64,000 bases of DNA, taken from contig NZ_CAHJXO010000001.1 in the NCBI RefSeq assembly GCF_903645305.1, positions 806,001 through 870,000 on the forward strand, in the 5' to 3' direction. The position numbers were made by a program, and so were the translations under genes. Source of the stretch: Corynebacterium sp. Marseille-P4321. GTDB taxonomy: Bacteria; Actinomycetota; Actinomycetes; Mycobacteriales; Mycobacteriaceae. Every line of letters starts with the position of its first letter. Within the stretch, counting starts at the first letter, position 1. Below the pieces are notes generated by a model. It saw only the letters and a list, made by a program, of their open reading frames with translations. It was not told the DNA's origin and made no database searches. Below, one piece after another: positions 1-9,489 of this stretch.

Positions 1-274
1 GCGTAAGGCGCTCGGCGCGACGCAGAACGACATCCGCATGCAGTTCATCATTGAGGCGATGATGGTGTGCCTCATCGGCGGCATCATCGGCGTGGTGCTC
101 GGCGGAGCGATCGGCATGATTGCCTCGTCGGCCCTATTGTCGCTGACCTGGCCGCCGTTGTCCGCGGTGCTGTTTTCGCTTCTGTTCTCGCTGGCAATCG
201 GCGTGTTCTTCGGCGCGTACCCGGCGTCGAAGGCCGCGAAGATGCAGCCCATCGACGCGCTGCGCTACGAGTAA
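1..274 (+). CDS. ABC transporter permease, FtsX/MacB type (C-terminal end only)
   Basis: The gene enters from the left edge and only its last ~90 residues are present. The visible part starts with RKALGATQNDI, the conserved cytoplasmic motif that precedes the final transmembrane segments of FtsX/MacB-family permeases. Three hydrophobic stretches follow, and the end PASKAAKMQPIDALRYE is the family's typical C-terminus. Such permeases pair with a MacB-like ATPase to move lipids, peptides or drugs across the membrane. The substrate cannot be judged from this fragment, and the ATPase partner would lie outside the window. Confidence 0.85.
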   Translation, partial: RKALGATQNDIRMQFIIEAMMVCLIGGIIGVVLGGAIGMIASSALLSLTWPPLSAVLFSLLFSLAIGVFFGAYPASKAAKMQPIDALRYE

Positions 275-340
275 GACCGAGTTACGCCGAATTACAATGG
301 GGGATTTTTCGGCGTCGCCGGGCAGTCTAAGATGACCGGC

Positions 341-3300
341 ATGGCCAAAAATTCCTCCTTCGTCCACCTGCACAACCACACCGAGTTTTCCATGCTGGAC
401 GGCATGGCGAAGGTGGACATGCTGGCCGATGAGGTGGTGCGCCAAGGCATGCCGGCGGTGGGCATGACGGACCACGGCAACATGTTCGGCTCCAACGCGT
501 TTTATCGGCGCATGGTGGACGCGGGCGTGAAGCCGATTATCGGCATTGAGGCGTACATGGCTCCGGAGAGCCGCTTCAACAAAAAGCGCGTGCTGTGGGG
601 CACCCCGGACCAGAAATCCGACGACGTTTCGGCCTCCGGTGCGTACCTGCACCAGACCATGCTGGCGGAGAACGCCACCGGTCTTCACAACCTGTTTAAG
701 CTTTCGTCGCTCGCGTCCTACGAGGGCCAGCTGGGCAAGTGGCCGCGCATGGACGCGGAGCTGGTGGCGGAGCACGCCGACGGTATCATTGCCACCACCG
801 GCTGCCCATCCGGCGACGTGCAGACGCGCCTGCGCCTGGGCCAGTACGACGCGGCGCTTGAGGCCGCGGCGATGTGGCAGGACATCTACGGACGCGACAA
901 CTACTTCCTCGAGCTGATGGACCACGGCTTGCACATCGAACGCCGGGTGCGCGAGGACCTGCTGCGCATCGGCAAGACGCTTGACCTTCCGCCGCTGGTG
1001 ACAAACGACTGCCACTACGTGCTCGAATCCCAGGCACCCGCACACGAGGCGATGCTGTGCGTGCAGACCGGCAAGACGCTGCTGGACCCGGACCGATTCA
1101 AATTCGACGGTTCCGGCTACTACATCAAGTCCGCAGAGCAGATGCGTGAGCTATGGGATTCGACCGTGCCGGACGGTTGCGACAACACGCTGTGGATCGC
1201 GGAGCGCGTCGGCGACTACGGCGAGTTGTGGGAAGAGCACCCGCACGACCGCATGCCGATTGCTGATGTGCCGGAGGGGCACACGCCGACCTCTTGGCTG
1301 CGCGAAGAGGTCATGCGCGGCCTGCGAGACCGCTTCGACGGCGCCGAGGTGCCGCAGGACTACATCGAGCGGGCGAACTACGAGATCGACGTTATCGACA
1401 TGAAGGGCTACCCGTCCTACTTCCTCATCGTCGCCGAGTTGATTAAGCACGCCCGCGAGATTGGCATCCGTGTCGGCCCCGGTCGTGGTTCCGCCGCTGG
1501 TTCCTTGGTGGCGTACGCGCTGACCATCACAAACATCGACCCGATGGAACACGGCCTGCTTTTCGAGCGATTCTTGAACCCGGAGCGCCCGAGTGCGCCC
1601 GATATTGATATCGACTTCGACGATCGCCGCCGCGGCGAGATGATCACCTACGCCGCTGAGCGCTGGGGCGAGGACAAGATCGCCCAGGTGATCACGTTCG
1701 GTACGGTGAAGACGAAGCAGGCGATTAAAGACTCGGCGAAGGTGAACTTCGGCCAGCCCGGCTTCCAGATGGCCGACCGGATCAACGGTGCGCTTCCGCC
1801 GGCGATCATGGCGAAGGACATTCCGCTGGCCGGTATCACCGACCCGGAGCACGCCCGCTACGCCGAAGCCGCGGAGGTGCGATCGCTCATCGAGACGGAC
1901 CCGGACGTTGCGAAGATCTACGAAACCGCCCGGGGGCTCGAAGGCGTAGTTCGCCAGGCCGGCGTGCACGCGTGTGCGGTGATTATGGCGTCTGTGCCGC
2001 TGATGGAGCACATTCCGATGTGGAAGCGCCCGGCCGACGGCGCGATTATCACCGGCTGGGACTACCCAGCATGCGAGGCTATCGGCCTGCTAAAGATGGA
2101 CTTTTTGGGCCTGCGTAACCTCACGGTGCTCGGCGACGCGTTGGAGAACGTGAAGAAGAACCGTGGCGAGGCCATTGACTTGGAGGCGCTGACCACCGAC
2201 AACCAGGCTGTGTACGAGCTGTTGTCGCGCGGCGACACGCTCGGCGTGTTCCAGCTCGATTCCGGCGGCATGCAGGAGCTGCTCAAGCGCATGAAACCGA
2301 CGGGGTTCAACGATATTGTCGCCTCCTTGGCGCTGTACCGCCCGGGCCCGATGGGTGTCAACGCCCACTGGGACTACGCCGATCGCAAGAACGGGCGCAA
2401 ACCGATCACCCCGATCCACCCGGAGCTGGAGGAACCGCTCAAAGAGATCCTGGACGAGACGTACGGCCTGATCGTCTACCAGGAGCAGATCATGAACATC
2501 TCCCAGAAGGTGGCGAACTACACGGCCGGCCAGGCCGACGGCTTCCGCAAGGCCATGGGTAAGAAGAAGCCGGAGGTGCTGGCGAAGGAGTACGAGACGT
2601 TCTCCGCCGGCATGTTTGAAAACGGCTACTCCAAAGACGCGGTGGACGCGTTGTGGGGCACCATCGAGCCGTTCGCGTCCTACGCGTTCAACAAGTCCCA
2701 CGCGGCCGGCTATGCGCTTGTGTCTTATTGGACGGCGTACATGAAGGCGAACTACACCGCCGAGTACATGGCCGCGCTGTTGACGTCGGTGGGTGACAAG
2801 AAGGACAAGTCCGCCATCTACCTCGCCGACTGCCGCCACCTTGGTATCAGCGTGCTGCAGCCGGATATTAACGAATCCGAGGAGAACTTCATGGCTGTCG
2901 GCGAAGACATCCGCTACGGTCTCGCCGCAGTTCGCAACGTGGGTGTGGAAGTGGTCGAATCGATCAAGGAGACCCGCCGCACGAAGGGCGAGTTCACGAG
3001 CTTTTCGGACTACTTAGACAAGATTGACCTCGCGGCCTGCAACAAGCGCATCACGGAATCGTTGATCAAGGCGGGCGCGTTCGACTTACTCGGCCACCCG
3101 CGCAAGGGCCTGATGCTCATCCAGGAAGACGCGGTGGATTCCGTGCTGTCCACAAAGAAGGCTGCGGACAAGGGCCAATTCGACCTCTTCGCCGGGTTCG
3201 GCGGCGGCGAAGCGTCGGAAAGCTCGATGTTCGCTATCGACGTGCCGGACGACGAGTGGGACCGCAAGCACAAGCTCGCCCTCGAGCGCGAAATGCTCGG

Positions 3301-3901
3301 CCTGTACGTCTCCGGCCACCCGCTCGACGGCTTCGAGGAAGCCATCGACGCGCAGACCGACACGCAGCTGACCACGATCCTGTCCGGCGAGCTGCGCAAC
3401 GGTGCGGAGGTGACCATCGGCGGGCTGATTTCGAGCGTGGACCGGCGCTTCTCCAAGAAGGACGGCTCGCCGTGGGCGATCGTGACGGTGGAGGACCACC
3501 ACGGCGCGCAGGTGGACGTGCTGCTGTTCAACAAGGTCTACGCGCTGGTCGCGCCGCAGATCGTGGAGGACAACATCATCCTGGTCAAGGCTCACGTGTC
3601 GATCCGGGATGAGCGGATGAGCCTGTTCGGCGACGACGTCAAGGTACCGGAACTCGGCCCCGGAAACGGTGCCGGGCTGCCGCTGCGGCTGACCATGCGC
3701 ACAGACCAGTGCACCATCGACAACATTGCAAAACTCAAAGGGGTGCTGGTGAACAACCCCGGTGATTCGGACGTGTACTTGAACCTGGTCAACGGGGATC
3801 ACAGCCAACTCATGGTGTTGGGCGACCACCTGCGGGTGAACCGCTCCGCGAGTTTGATGGGGGATCTGAAGGCGACGCTCGGCGCCGGCATCTTGGGGTA
3901 G
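341..3901 (+). CDS. dnaE: DNA polymerase III subunit alpha (replicative polymerase)
   Basis: This 1186-residue protein is the catalytic subunit of the replicative DNA polymerase holoenzyme. It opens with the PHP-domain motif [13 protein letters not shown]. The C-family polymerase aspartates are seen in PDIDIDFDD and in [15 protein letters not shown] helix-hairpin-helix/OB-fold region follows near residues 950–1120. The length fits actinobacterial DnaE1. I chose ATG 341 over the in-frame ATG 332 because TAAGAT at 328–333 lies 7 nt before 341, a leaderless arrangement, and because the family N-terminus begins close to [12 protein letters not shown] strong hairpin terminator follows the stop codon. 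Confidence 0.97.
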   Translation: MAKNSSFVHLHNHTEFSMLDGMAKVDMLADEVVRQGMPAVGMTDHGNMFGSNAFYRRMVDAGVKPIIGIEAYMAPESRFNKKRVLWGTPDQKSDDVSASGAYLHQTMLAENATGLHNLFKLSSLASYEGQLGKWPRMDAELVAEHADGIIATTGCPSGDVQTRLRLGQYDAALEAAAMWQDIYGRDNYFLELMDHGLHIERRVREDLLRIGKTLDLPPLVTNDCHYVLESQAPAHEAMLCVQTGKTLLDPDRFKFDGSGYYIKSAEQMRELWDSTVPDGCDNTLWIAERVGDYGELWEEHPHDRMPIADVPEGHTPTSWLREEVMRGLRDRFDGAEVPQDYIERANYEIDVIDMKGYPSYFLIVAELIKHAREIGIRVGPGRGSAAGSLVAYALTITNIDPMEHGLLFERFLNPERPSAPDIDIDFDDRRRGEMITYAAERWGEDKIAQVITFGTVKTKQAIKDSAKVNFGQPGFQMADRINGALPPAIMAKDIPLAGITDPEHARYAEAAEVRSLIETDPDVAKIYETARGLEGVVRQAGVHACAVIMASVPLMEHIPMWKRPADGAIITGWDYPACEAIGLLKMDFLGLRNLTVLGDALENVKKNRGEAIDLEALTTDNQAVYELLSRGDTLGVFQLDSGGMQELLKRMKPTGFNDIVASLALYRPGPMGVNAHWDYADRKNGRKPITPIHPELEEPLKEILDETYGLIVYQEQIMNISQKVANYTAGQADGFRKAMGKKKPEVLAKEYETFSAGMFENGYSKDAVDALWGTIEPFASYAFNKSHAAGYALVSYWTAYMKANYTAEYMAALLTSVGDKKDKSAIYLADCRHLGISVLQPDINESEENFMAVGEDIRYGLAAVRNVGVEVVESIKETRRTKGEFTSFSDYLDKIDLAACNKRITESLIKAGAFDLLGHPRKGLMLIQEDAVDSVLSTKKAADKGQFDLFAGFGGGEASESSMFAIDVPDDEWDRKHKLALEREMLGLYVSGHPLDGFEEAIDAQTDTQLTTILSGELRNGAEVTIGGLISSVDRRFSKKDGSPWAIVTVEDHHGAQVDVLLFNKVYALVAPQIVEDNIILVKAHVSIRDERMSLFGDDVKVPELGPGNGAGLPLRLTMRTDQCTIDNIAKLKGVLVNNPGDSDVYLNLVNGDHSQLMVLGDHLRVNRSASLMGDLKATLGAGILG

Positions 3902-3914
3902 CGGCAACGAGAAA

Positions 3915-3950
3915 GCCCGCCCCCGAAAAAAGGGGGGCGGGCAGAGTTTT
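3915..3950. terminator. Bidirectional rho-independent terminator
   Basis: A perfect 10-bp stem (GCCCGCCCCC at 3915–3924 with GGGGGCGGGC at 3933–3942) closes an A-rich 8-nt loop. On the + strand AGAGTTTT follows, terminating dnaE. On the − strand the hairpin is followed by TTTCTCGTT, so it can also end the convergent secreted-protein operon. Confidence 0.9.
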
Positions 3951-3983
3951 CGTCCGTCCGGTCAGGAGGCGGCGCGTCAACCC

Positions 3984-4448
3984 TTAGCGGGGCATCATGT
4001 CGCGAACCATCTTCTTCAGGCCCGGCACCTTGCCGATGAGCGTAGCCAGCGCGGCGATGATCGTGCCGATGGCGGTGACGGCGATACCGACCTTGCCGAT
4101 AACCTCGAGGATCTCGGCCTCATTCTCGACCGGCGCCAGCCAAGCCGGGGGGGCGTAGGTGGTGGTAGCCGGGGTGAGCTTGTTGTTCTCCTTCTTGCCC
4201 TCGGGCATCTGCTTCTCGACGGTGGCGGTGACCGTTACCGTGGCAGTCTTCTCCGCCGGCTTCTCAGCCTCCGGGGAGGGGGCCGGCTCGCCGGTCTTCT
4301 CTGCCGGCTTCTCGGCCTGCGAAGCGGGGGCCGGCTCGGAGACGTTGCTGTTGGTGGTCGGGGTCTCAGCGGCGAGGGCGGTGCCTGCGAATGCGCCGGT
4401 GAGGATTGCGCCTGCGGCGAAACCAGCGGCGATGTTACGGATCTTCAC
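3984..4448 (-). CDS. Small secreted protein with Pro/Glu/Lys-rich linker and C-terminal hydrophobic helix
   Basis: I do not recognise a family. The 154-residue protein starts at GTG 4448, preceded by AGGAG 7 nt upstream; the longer open frame to 4541 has no such support. It has a Sec signal peptide (about residues 1–29, cleavage after ALA), then a linker with the imperfect repeat AEKPAEKTGEPAPSPE/AEKPAEKT, a Thr/Val-rich stretch, and near the C-terminus a Gly/Ala/Ile hydrophobic helix followed by a basic tail (KKMVRDMMPR). It lies 34 nt downstream of another small secreted gene with the same architecture, so the two probably form one operon. A cell-envelope role is inferred. Confidence 0.75.
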   Translation of the reverse strand: MKIRNIAAGFAAGAILTGAFAGTALAAETPTTNSNVSEPAPASQAEKPAEKTGEPAPSPEAEKPAEKTATVTVTATVEKQMPEGKKENNKLTPATTTYAPPAWLAPVENEAEILEVIGKVGIAVTAIGTIIAALATLIGKVPGLKKMVRDMMPR

Positions 4449-4482
4449 GATTGCTCCTAATAGACGGTGAAATGTGCGGGGC

Positions 4483-4875
4483 TTAGAACGGCAGGGGCAC
4501 GTGAGCCAGGCCCAGGCCGAAATTCTGGTTGAGCAGGTCAACGATCTTGTTGATACCGCTCGGGTTAGACAGCACGATCATGCTGGTGGTCAGCAGCGCG
4601 GCCAAAATGCCAGTCATGGTTCCAACAAAGGCAGCACTGGACGAGAGCGACCCAGCGGAGGATCCACTGCTATTGCCGTCCTGCTTCCCCTCGGTCTTCG
4701 ATGCTTCATCCTGAGTGCCCTCATCCTCAGCGGACGGGGTATCAACGAGGTCGCTTTCGACGCTGACGTTGGGAGTGTGCGTATCCTTGGCGTCAGCTTC
4801 CACAGCGATAGCCGGGGCAGCGACCAGGGACAGCGCGGTAGCGACAGCCACCGTAGCAGCGGAAATGCGCTTCAT
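4483..4875 (-). CDS. Small secreted protein with acidic linker and C-terminal hydrophobic helix
   Basis: The 130-residue product begins at ATG 4875 with AAGGAG about 9–10 nt upstream. Residues 1–24 form a signal peptide (MKRISAATVAVATALSLVA…AIA). A Ser/Asp/Glu-rich, probably disordered linker follows, then one strongly hydrophobic segment (AAFVGTMTGILAALLTTSMIVL) and a short tail ending LAHVPLPF. Architecture and position match the next gene of the operon although the sequences barely resemble each other. No domain family is recognised; an envelope-associated or two-component surface function is only inferred. Confidence 0.72.
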   Translation of the reverse strand: MKRISAATVAVATALSLVAAPAIAVEADAKDTHTPNVSVESDLVDTPSAEDEGTQDEASKTEGKQDGNSSGSSAGSLSSSAAFVGTMTGILAALLTTSMIVLSNPSGINKIVDLLNQNFGLGLAHVPLPF

Positions 4876-5135
4876 GAAACCTATGCTCCTTGTAGAAATG
4901 TCCTCTGAACGACGTCGCTGTCGGCGGAAAGCACGATGCGACACCCCGAAGAACCTAGCAGGTTCGCGGTGAAAAATATAGTTCTATTGCTCTTCCACTC
5001 GGGGTGTTGGATGCTGGCCGTCACTTGAACGTGCGCATTTTGTTATACGCCCTAAAGGTTTTTCGCGGGTGACGTGGAGATGAAGGGTTGGTAAACGTGT
5101 GGGGGCTCGTGCTGCGGGGTATAGAATCTCGCACC
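4876..5135. promoter_or_regulatory. Divergent intergenic region: secreted-pair operon / ilvA
   Basis: This 260-bp gap has no gene. On the − side an AT-rich box (TATATT around 4975) could be the −10 of the secreted-protein operon, giving a leader of about 90 nt that contains the inverted repeat GAACCT-AGC-AGGTTC at 4951–4965. On the + side TAGAAT at 5122–5127 sits 8 nt before the ilvA start codon, consistent with a leaderless ilvA mRNA. No leader peptide or attenuator is visible before ilvA. Confidence 0.5.
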
Positions 5136-6428
5136 ATGGCCAACACCCCGAGCGCAACCCCCGCAGACGTCGTCCATGCCGCCGATATTCAGATGGCGCA
5201 ATCGCGTATTTCCCACGTGATTACCCCGACGCCGCTGCAGTACTGCCCACGCTTGTCCCAGCAGTACGGGGTGGAGGTGTACCTCAAGCGCGAGGACTTG
5301 CAAGACGTGCGCTCCTACAAGATCCGGGGTGCGTACTACGGCATCTCGAAGCTGGATGACACGCATCGCGAAGCTGGGGTGGTGGCGGCGTCGGCGGGCA
5401 ACCACGCCCAGGGCGTGGCGTACGCGTGCCGCGCGATGGGGATCGAGGGCAAGATTTTCGTGCCGAAGCCCACACCGAAGCAGAAGCGCGACCGCATCCG
5501 CGTGCACGGCGGTGACGCCATCGAGCTTGTGGTTACGGGCAATACTTTCGACGAAGCCGCGCAGGCAGCCCGCGAGGATGCCCAGGCTCGCGGCGCGACC
5601 GTGATTGAGCCGTTCAACTCCTGGGACACTATTACGGGGCAGGGGACCGTGGCCGCGGAGATCCTTAGCCAGCTGGCCAGCATGGGCAAGGCTCCGGAAA
5701 CCATCATGGTGCCCGTGGGCGGCGCGGGCCTGCTTGCCGGTGTGTTGTCGTATGTTGCGGACATGTCACCCGCCACGCGCGTGGTGGGGGTGGAGCCTGC
5801 TGGCGCCGCCTCCCTGGCGGCTGCGCGCGAAGCCGGCGAGCCGGTCACGCTGCGCACCATCGATCCGTTCGTCGACGGTGCCGCCGTGAAGCGCGTCGGG
5901 GACGTGCCCTTCCAGGTGGTTCAGTCGCACGCAGATCGCACGCAGTTACTCATCGCCGACGAAGGTGCGGTGTGCACCGAGATGTTAGGCCTGTACCAAA
6001 ACGAGGGCATCATCGCCGAGCCCGCCGGCGCGCTTTCGGTCGCGGGGCTCGAGGACACCGATCTCGCGCCTGGTTCGACGGTGGTGTGCATCATCTCCGG
6101 CGGCAACAACGACGTGCTGCGCTACGCCGAGGTAATGGAGCGCTCCCTGGTACACCGCGGTGTGAAGCACTACTTCCTGGTGAACTTCCCCCAGGAGGCG
6201 GGCCAGCTGCGCCACTTCCTCACCGACATCCTCGGGGAAGAGGACGACATTGTGCTGTTCGAATACCTGAAGAAGAACAACCGCGAGACCGGCGCGGCGC
6301 TCGTGGGTCTCGAGCTCGCCCGCGCCGAGGACTTGGCGCCGCTGCTCGAGCGGATGGACGCCTCGCCGATCGAGTGCCGCCAGCTAGAGCCGGGTACACC
6401 GGAGTACGAATACATCGTCAACGGCTAG
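5136..6428 (+). CDS. ilvA: Threonine ammonia-lyase (threonine dehydratase)
   Basis: PLP-dependent deamination of threonine to 2-oxobutanoate, the committed step of isoleucine synthesis. The 430-residue protein shows the PLP-lysine region VRSYKIRGAYYG, the phosphate-binding loop PVGGAGLLAG, and a C-terminal regulatory (ACT-like) domain from about residue 330 (KHYFLVNFPQEAGQLRHFL). Only one regulatory repeat fits, as in corynebacterial IlvA, which is feedback-inhibited by isoleucine. ATG 5136 is chosen because a TAGAAT −10 box ends 8 nt upstream and no Shine-Dalgarno is present. It converges on treZ with a 29-nt gap. Confidence 0.96.
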   Translation: MANTPSATPADVVHAADIQMAQSRISHVITPTPLQYCPRLSQQYGVEVYLKREDLQDVRSYKIRGAYYGISKLDDTHREAGVVAASAGNHAQGVAYACRAMGIEGKIFVPKPTPKQKRDRIRVHGGDAIELVVTGNTFDEAAQAAREDAQARGATVIEPFNSWDTITGQGTVAAEILSQLASMGKAPETIMVPVGGAGLLAGVLSYVADMSPATRVVGVEPAGAASLAAAREAGEPVTLRTIDPFVDGAAVKRVGDVPFQVVQSHADRTQLLIADEGAVCTEMLGLYQNEGIIAEPAGALSVAGLEDTDLAPGSTVVCIISGGNNDVLRYAEVMERSLVHRGVKHYFLVNFPQEAGQLRHFLTDILGEEDDIVLFEYLKKNNRETGAALVGLELARAEDLAPLLERMDASPIECRQLEPGTPEYEYIVNG

Positions 6429-6457
6429 AACGGCCAGCGTGGGACACGCGCTCGGCG

Positions 6458-8167
6458 TCACCGGCGCAGCAGCGCAAACCCCCACGGCTCGAGCACGCTC
6501 TCGCCCGCGTCAACGCGTGGGGAGCCGAAGGAGTACACGAGCTCCCCACCGGCAGGCACCGTCACTTCAGAATTTGAGAAGTTCGCGGCGAGGACGTGTT
6601 CACGGTCGGCGATGGTGAGCCACTGCGCGCCGTGCGAAACCTCGATGTCTCGCAGGTCGCCCCGGGCGATGGCGTGGGTGGGGCGAAGCGCGATGAGGGA
6701 CCGGTAGGCGTCGTAAAGCTTCTGCTCCTGCCCCCGCGCAGGCCAGTCCAGCTTCGCTTGGTCAAACGTCGCCTCGTCCGCAGGATCCAACATCTCCTCG
6801 GGCCACCCTTCGGCGGCGAACCAGCCGGCGCGCCCTTGAACGGCGTCGCGCTCGGCGCGCTCATCGGAGTGCGAGATGAAAAACGGGAACGGGGTGCGCG
6901 CGCCGAACTCCTCGCCCATGAACAGCATCGGGGTAAACGGCCCAAGCAGCACAATCGCGGCTTTCAGCGCGAGTTGGGCAGGGCTTAAGCTTTGCGACGG
7001 CCTGTCGCCGCGCGGACGATTGCCCGTCTCGTCGTGATTCGTGGTGTACACCACCATCTGCCAGGGTGCGACCCGGCTGAAGTCGAGCGGGCGGCCGTGG
7101 CTGCAGCCGTAAAACTCGGAGTAACCGCCGCGGAAGAAAAATCCGTGCTGCAACACGTCGGCGAGCTCCGCAACACCGCCGTAGTCCACGTGGTGGCCGT
7201 GGCGCTCCCCGGTGATGAGCGCGTGCATGGCGTGGTTGAGATCGAAAAGCCACTGGCCGTCAAGCCCGTAGCCGCCGTGGGCGCGCGGGGTGACAATGCG
7301 CGGGTCGTCCTGCGTGGACTCGCCGATGATGGTGCGCGGCACCCCGGTTTCGGCAGCGATCTCGTCGGCAACAGCTCGGATGTCTTCCATGATGGAGTAC
7401 GCGCGCCGGTCGTCGTAGGCCTGCACCGCGTCCAGGCGCAGCCCGTCGACGTGGAACTCGCCCAGCCACTGGCGCACCGCGTCCAGTATGAGCGCGCGCA
7501 CTGCGTCGGAGCCCCAGCCGGAGATGTTCACGGCGTCGCCCCAGCCCGTGGCACTCGGGGTGGTGTAGGGGCCATAGGCGTAGGTGTAGTTGCCTTCGGG
7601 GCCGAAGTGGTTGTACACCACGTCGAGAAGCACCGCGATGCCCTTCGCGTGAGCGGCGTCCACCAGACGCTTCAGCCCTTCGGGCCCGCCGTAGGCTTCG
7701 TGCACCGCGTGCCACGCCACCCCGTCGTAGCCCCAGTTTCGCGCGCCGGGAAACGGCTGGACCGGCATGAGCTCGATAGTGTTCACGCCAAGTTCCGCCA
7801 GGTAGTCCAGTTTCGACTCGACGCCCGCGAAGGTGCCTTCCGGAGTGAACGTGCCCACGTGCAGTTCGTACTGGATCTGGTCTTTCAGCTCGATGCCGGG
7901 CCACGACTGGTCGGTCCAGGCGGTGTCGCGGGCGTAGACCTCGCTTTCACCATGCACGCCATCGGGCTGGAAGCGCGAGCGTGGGTCGGGCAGCGGCTTG
8001 GACCACGTGGAGCCGTCGAAAAGCGAAAACGCGTAGCGCTGCCCATCCACCGGCACGATGTCGCTTGCCCACCACCCGCGCTCGGTGGCGCGCATCGGGT
8101 GCCGCTCACCGCGGGTGAGAAGTTCGACCTGAGCTGCGTTTGGGGCCCACACTTCGAATCGCTCCAT
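6458..8167 (-). CDS. treZ: Malto-oligosyltrehalose trehalohydrolase
   Basis: GH13 enzyme that releases trehalose from maltooligosyl-trehalose made by TreY. The 569-residue protein has an N-terminal CBM48-like domain (FEVWAPNAAQVELL) and the TIM barrel with DVVYNHFGPEGNY, DGLRLDAVQAY (nucleophile Asp) and IIGESTQDD (acid/base Glu), then NHDETGNR. ATG 8167 is preferred to TTG 8176 because a TACGTT box on the − strand (8175–8180) lies 7 nt upstream. That box overlaps the −10 of the divergent gene. TreY is encoded about 2.4 kb away on the same strand. Confidence 0.95.
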   Translation of the reverse strand: MERFEVWAPNAAQVELLTRGERHPMRATERGWWASDIVPVDGQRYAFSLFDGSTWSKPLPDPRSRFQPDGVHGESEVYARDTAWTDQSWPGIELKDQIQYELHVGTFTPEGTFAGVESKLDYLAELGVNTIELMPVQPFPGARNWGYDGVAWHAVHEAYGGPEGLKRLVDAAHAKGIAVLLDVVYNHFGPEGNYTYAYGPYTTPSATGWGDAVNISGWGSDAVRALILDAVRQWLGEFHVDGLRLDAVQAYDDRRAYSIMEDIRAVADEIAAETGVPRTIIGESTQDDPRIVTPRAHGGYGLDGQWLFDLNHAMHALITGERHGHHVDYGGVAELADVLQHGFFFRGGYSEFYGCSHGRPLDFSRVAPWQMVVYTTNHDETGNRPRGDRPSQSLSPAQLALKAAIVLLGPFTPMLFMGEEFGARTPFPFFISHSDERAERDAVQGRAGWFAAEGWPEEMLDPADEATFDQAKLDWPARGQEQKLYDAYRSLIALRPTHAIARGDLRDIEVSHGAQWLTIADREHVLAANFSNSEVTVPAGGELVYSFGSPRVDAGESVLEPWGFALLRR

Positions 8168-8194
8168 GCGCCCCAACGTACAGTGGGCAAGCGA
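8167..8194. promoter_or_regulatory. Overlapping divergent leaderless promoters treZ / yigZ-like
   Basis: The two start codons are only 26 nt apart. The − strand −10 candidate (plus-strand 8175–8180) and the + strand −10 candidate TACAGT (8179–8184) share two bases. Each is 7–9 nt from its start codon, so both transcripts would begin at or near the initiation codon and RNA polymerase can bind only one at a time. Confidence 0.55.
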
Positions 8195-8838
8195 TGGACA
8201 CTCCGTACGAACTTCCCGCCGCCTCCGCGCGCCACGAAATTGAGATCAAGCGCTCCCGCTTCATCTGCATCGTCGAGAAGGCGCGCAGCGAGGATGAGGC
8301 GCGTGCCGTTATCCAGGCCGCGCGCGAGGAGTTCCCCGACGCGCGCCACCACTGTTCCGCCTTCATCGTCCACGTGGAAGGCGCACAGCCCATCGAGCGC
8401 TCCTCCGACGACGGGGAGCCCTCCGGCACGGCAGGAAAACCGATGCTGGAGGTACTCAAAGGCTCAGGGCTTCACGACGTCGTCGCCGTCGTCGTGCGCT
8501 ACTTCGGCGGAGTGAAACTGGGCACCGGCGGCCTGGTGAGCGCGTATACGAATTCGGTGTCGGAGACCCTCGATGGCTTGCCGCGCGCAGTGCGTACACC
8601 GCGAGCGCTGGCCACCGTCGCGCTGCCGCACGCAGACGCCGGGCGCATTGAGGCAGAGCTGCGCAACGCCGGAGTAGACGTGGTGGACGTTGAGTACGGC
8701 CAACAGGCGATCTACACGCTTGCTTTCGAACCTGGGGCGCGCGCCCGCATCGACGAGCTCGTCGCCGCCGCCACCGCCGGAAGCGCCGAAACCCGCGACG
8801 CCGGGCACCGGTGGGTTGAGACCCGCCTGGGGCGCTAA
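8194..8838 (+). CDS. YigZ/IMPACT family protein
   Basis: A 214-residue member of the UPF0029 (IMPACT/YigZ) family. The N-terminal domain carries the family core EIKRSRFICIVEKARSEDEA, ARHHCSAFIV, DDGEPSGTAGKPML and VVVRYFGGVKLGTGGLVSAY. A C-terminal DUF1949-like domain follows. The biochemical role in bacteria is not settled; eukaryotic IMPACT regulates the eIF2 kinase GCN2. The start is ATG 8194, with TACAGT 9 nt upstream and no Shine-Dalgarno. The next small membrane gene follows after 11 nt but has its own −10-like box. Confidence 0.93.
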   Translation: MDTPYELPAASARHEIEIKRSRFICIVEKARSEDEARAVIQAAREEFPDARHHCSAFIVHVEGAQPIERSSDDGEPSGTAGKPMLEVLKGSGLHDVVAVVVRYFGGVKLGTGGLVSAYTNSVSETLDGLPRAVRTPRALATVALPHADAGRIEAELRNAGVDVVDVEYGQQAIYTLAFEPGARARIDELVAAATAGSAETRDAGHRWVETRLGR

Positions 8839-8849
8839 ACTTTTAAACC

Positions 8850-9083
8850 ATGACGATCCAGCCCCGCCCGAATAACCCCATCGAGCAGCGCAAGGCCGCC
8901 GTGCGCAAGTACTCCCGCAACGCCGCCCTCTGGGCCGGCGGCGGCGTGGTCGGGGGCATCGCCTTCGGCTTGATCTTCAGCTCCTGGGCCGTGCTCATCC
9001 TGGGCTTCGTGGTGGCTGTCGCAGGTGGCGTGACGAACTGGAACAAGGTCCAGCGCATCGTCAACCACAAAGACGAGTACTAA
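8850..9083 (+). CDS. Small two-TM membrane protein
   Basis: A 77-residue protein with a basic N-terminus (PIEQRKAAVRKYSRNAA), two adjacent hydrophobic helices (about residues 26–45 and 46–62) and a short charged tail. No characterised family is recognised; similar short proteins occur at this locus in corynebacteria. TAAACT at 8836–8841 overlaps the previous stop codon and lies 8 nt from ATG 8850, suggesting a leaderless transcript. Function unknown. Confidence 0.8.
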   Translation: MTIQPRPNNPIEQRKAAVRKYSRNAALWAGGGVVGGIAFGLIFSSWAVLILGFVVAVAGGVTNWNKVQRIVNHKDEY

Positions 9084-9096
9084 ACCGGAGCAGCAT

Positions 9097-9480
9097 ATGA
9101 CTGAGCCCACCGGCAAAGCGGTGCGCATCGACGTCTGGCTGTGGGCGGTGCGCATCTTCAAAACGCGCAGCCAATCCGCAGAGGCGGTACGCGCAGGCCA
9201 CGTGAAGCTCAACGACAAGACGGTCAAACCCTCCGCTCAGGTGGTGCCCGGCGACGAGGTGAAGGTGTGGAAAGACCACCGCAACATGATCCTCGAGGTC
9301 ACCGCCACGGTGCCGAAGCGTGTTGGAGCCCCGGTGGCGCGCAAGTGCTACATAGATTTCTCCCCGCCGCCGCCGTCAATCGACGTGCTGCTCACCATGC
9401 CGCAGCGCGACCGGGGCGCGGGAAGGCCCACGAAGAAGGAGCGGCGCGAAACCGACCGTCTGCTCGGGCGGCGCCGCTAG
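9097..9480 (+). CDS. S4-domain RNA-binding protein (Hsp15-like)
   Basis: The 127-residue protein starts with an S4 domain: RIDVWLWAVRIFKTRSQSAE, then VRAGHVKLNDKTVKPSAQV and PGDEVKVW. This is the fold with which Hsp15 recognises stalled 50S–peptidyl-tRNA complexes. The C-terminus is basic (RPTKKERRETDRLLGRRR), fitting RNA contact. It follows the small membrane gene by 13 nt with GGAGC ahead of the start, so co-transcription is likely. It converges on relS. Ribosome rescue is inferred from the family. Confidence 0.88.
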   Translation: MTEPTGKAVRIDVWLWAVRIFKTRSQSAEAVRAGHVKLNDKTVKPSAQVVPGDEVKVWKDHRNMILEVTATVPKRVGAPVARKCYIDFSPPPPSIDVLLTMPQRDRGAGRPTKKERRETDRLLGRRR

Positions 9481-9489
9481 CCGGTCTCG

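Noticed and set aside
4876..5135. Attenuator or riboswitch before ilvA
   Set aside because: The likely −10 box is 8 nt from the start codon, leaving no leader RNA; no Ile/Val/Leu-rich leader peptide seen.
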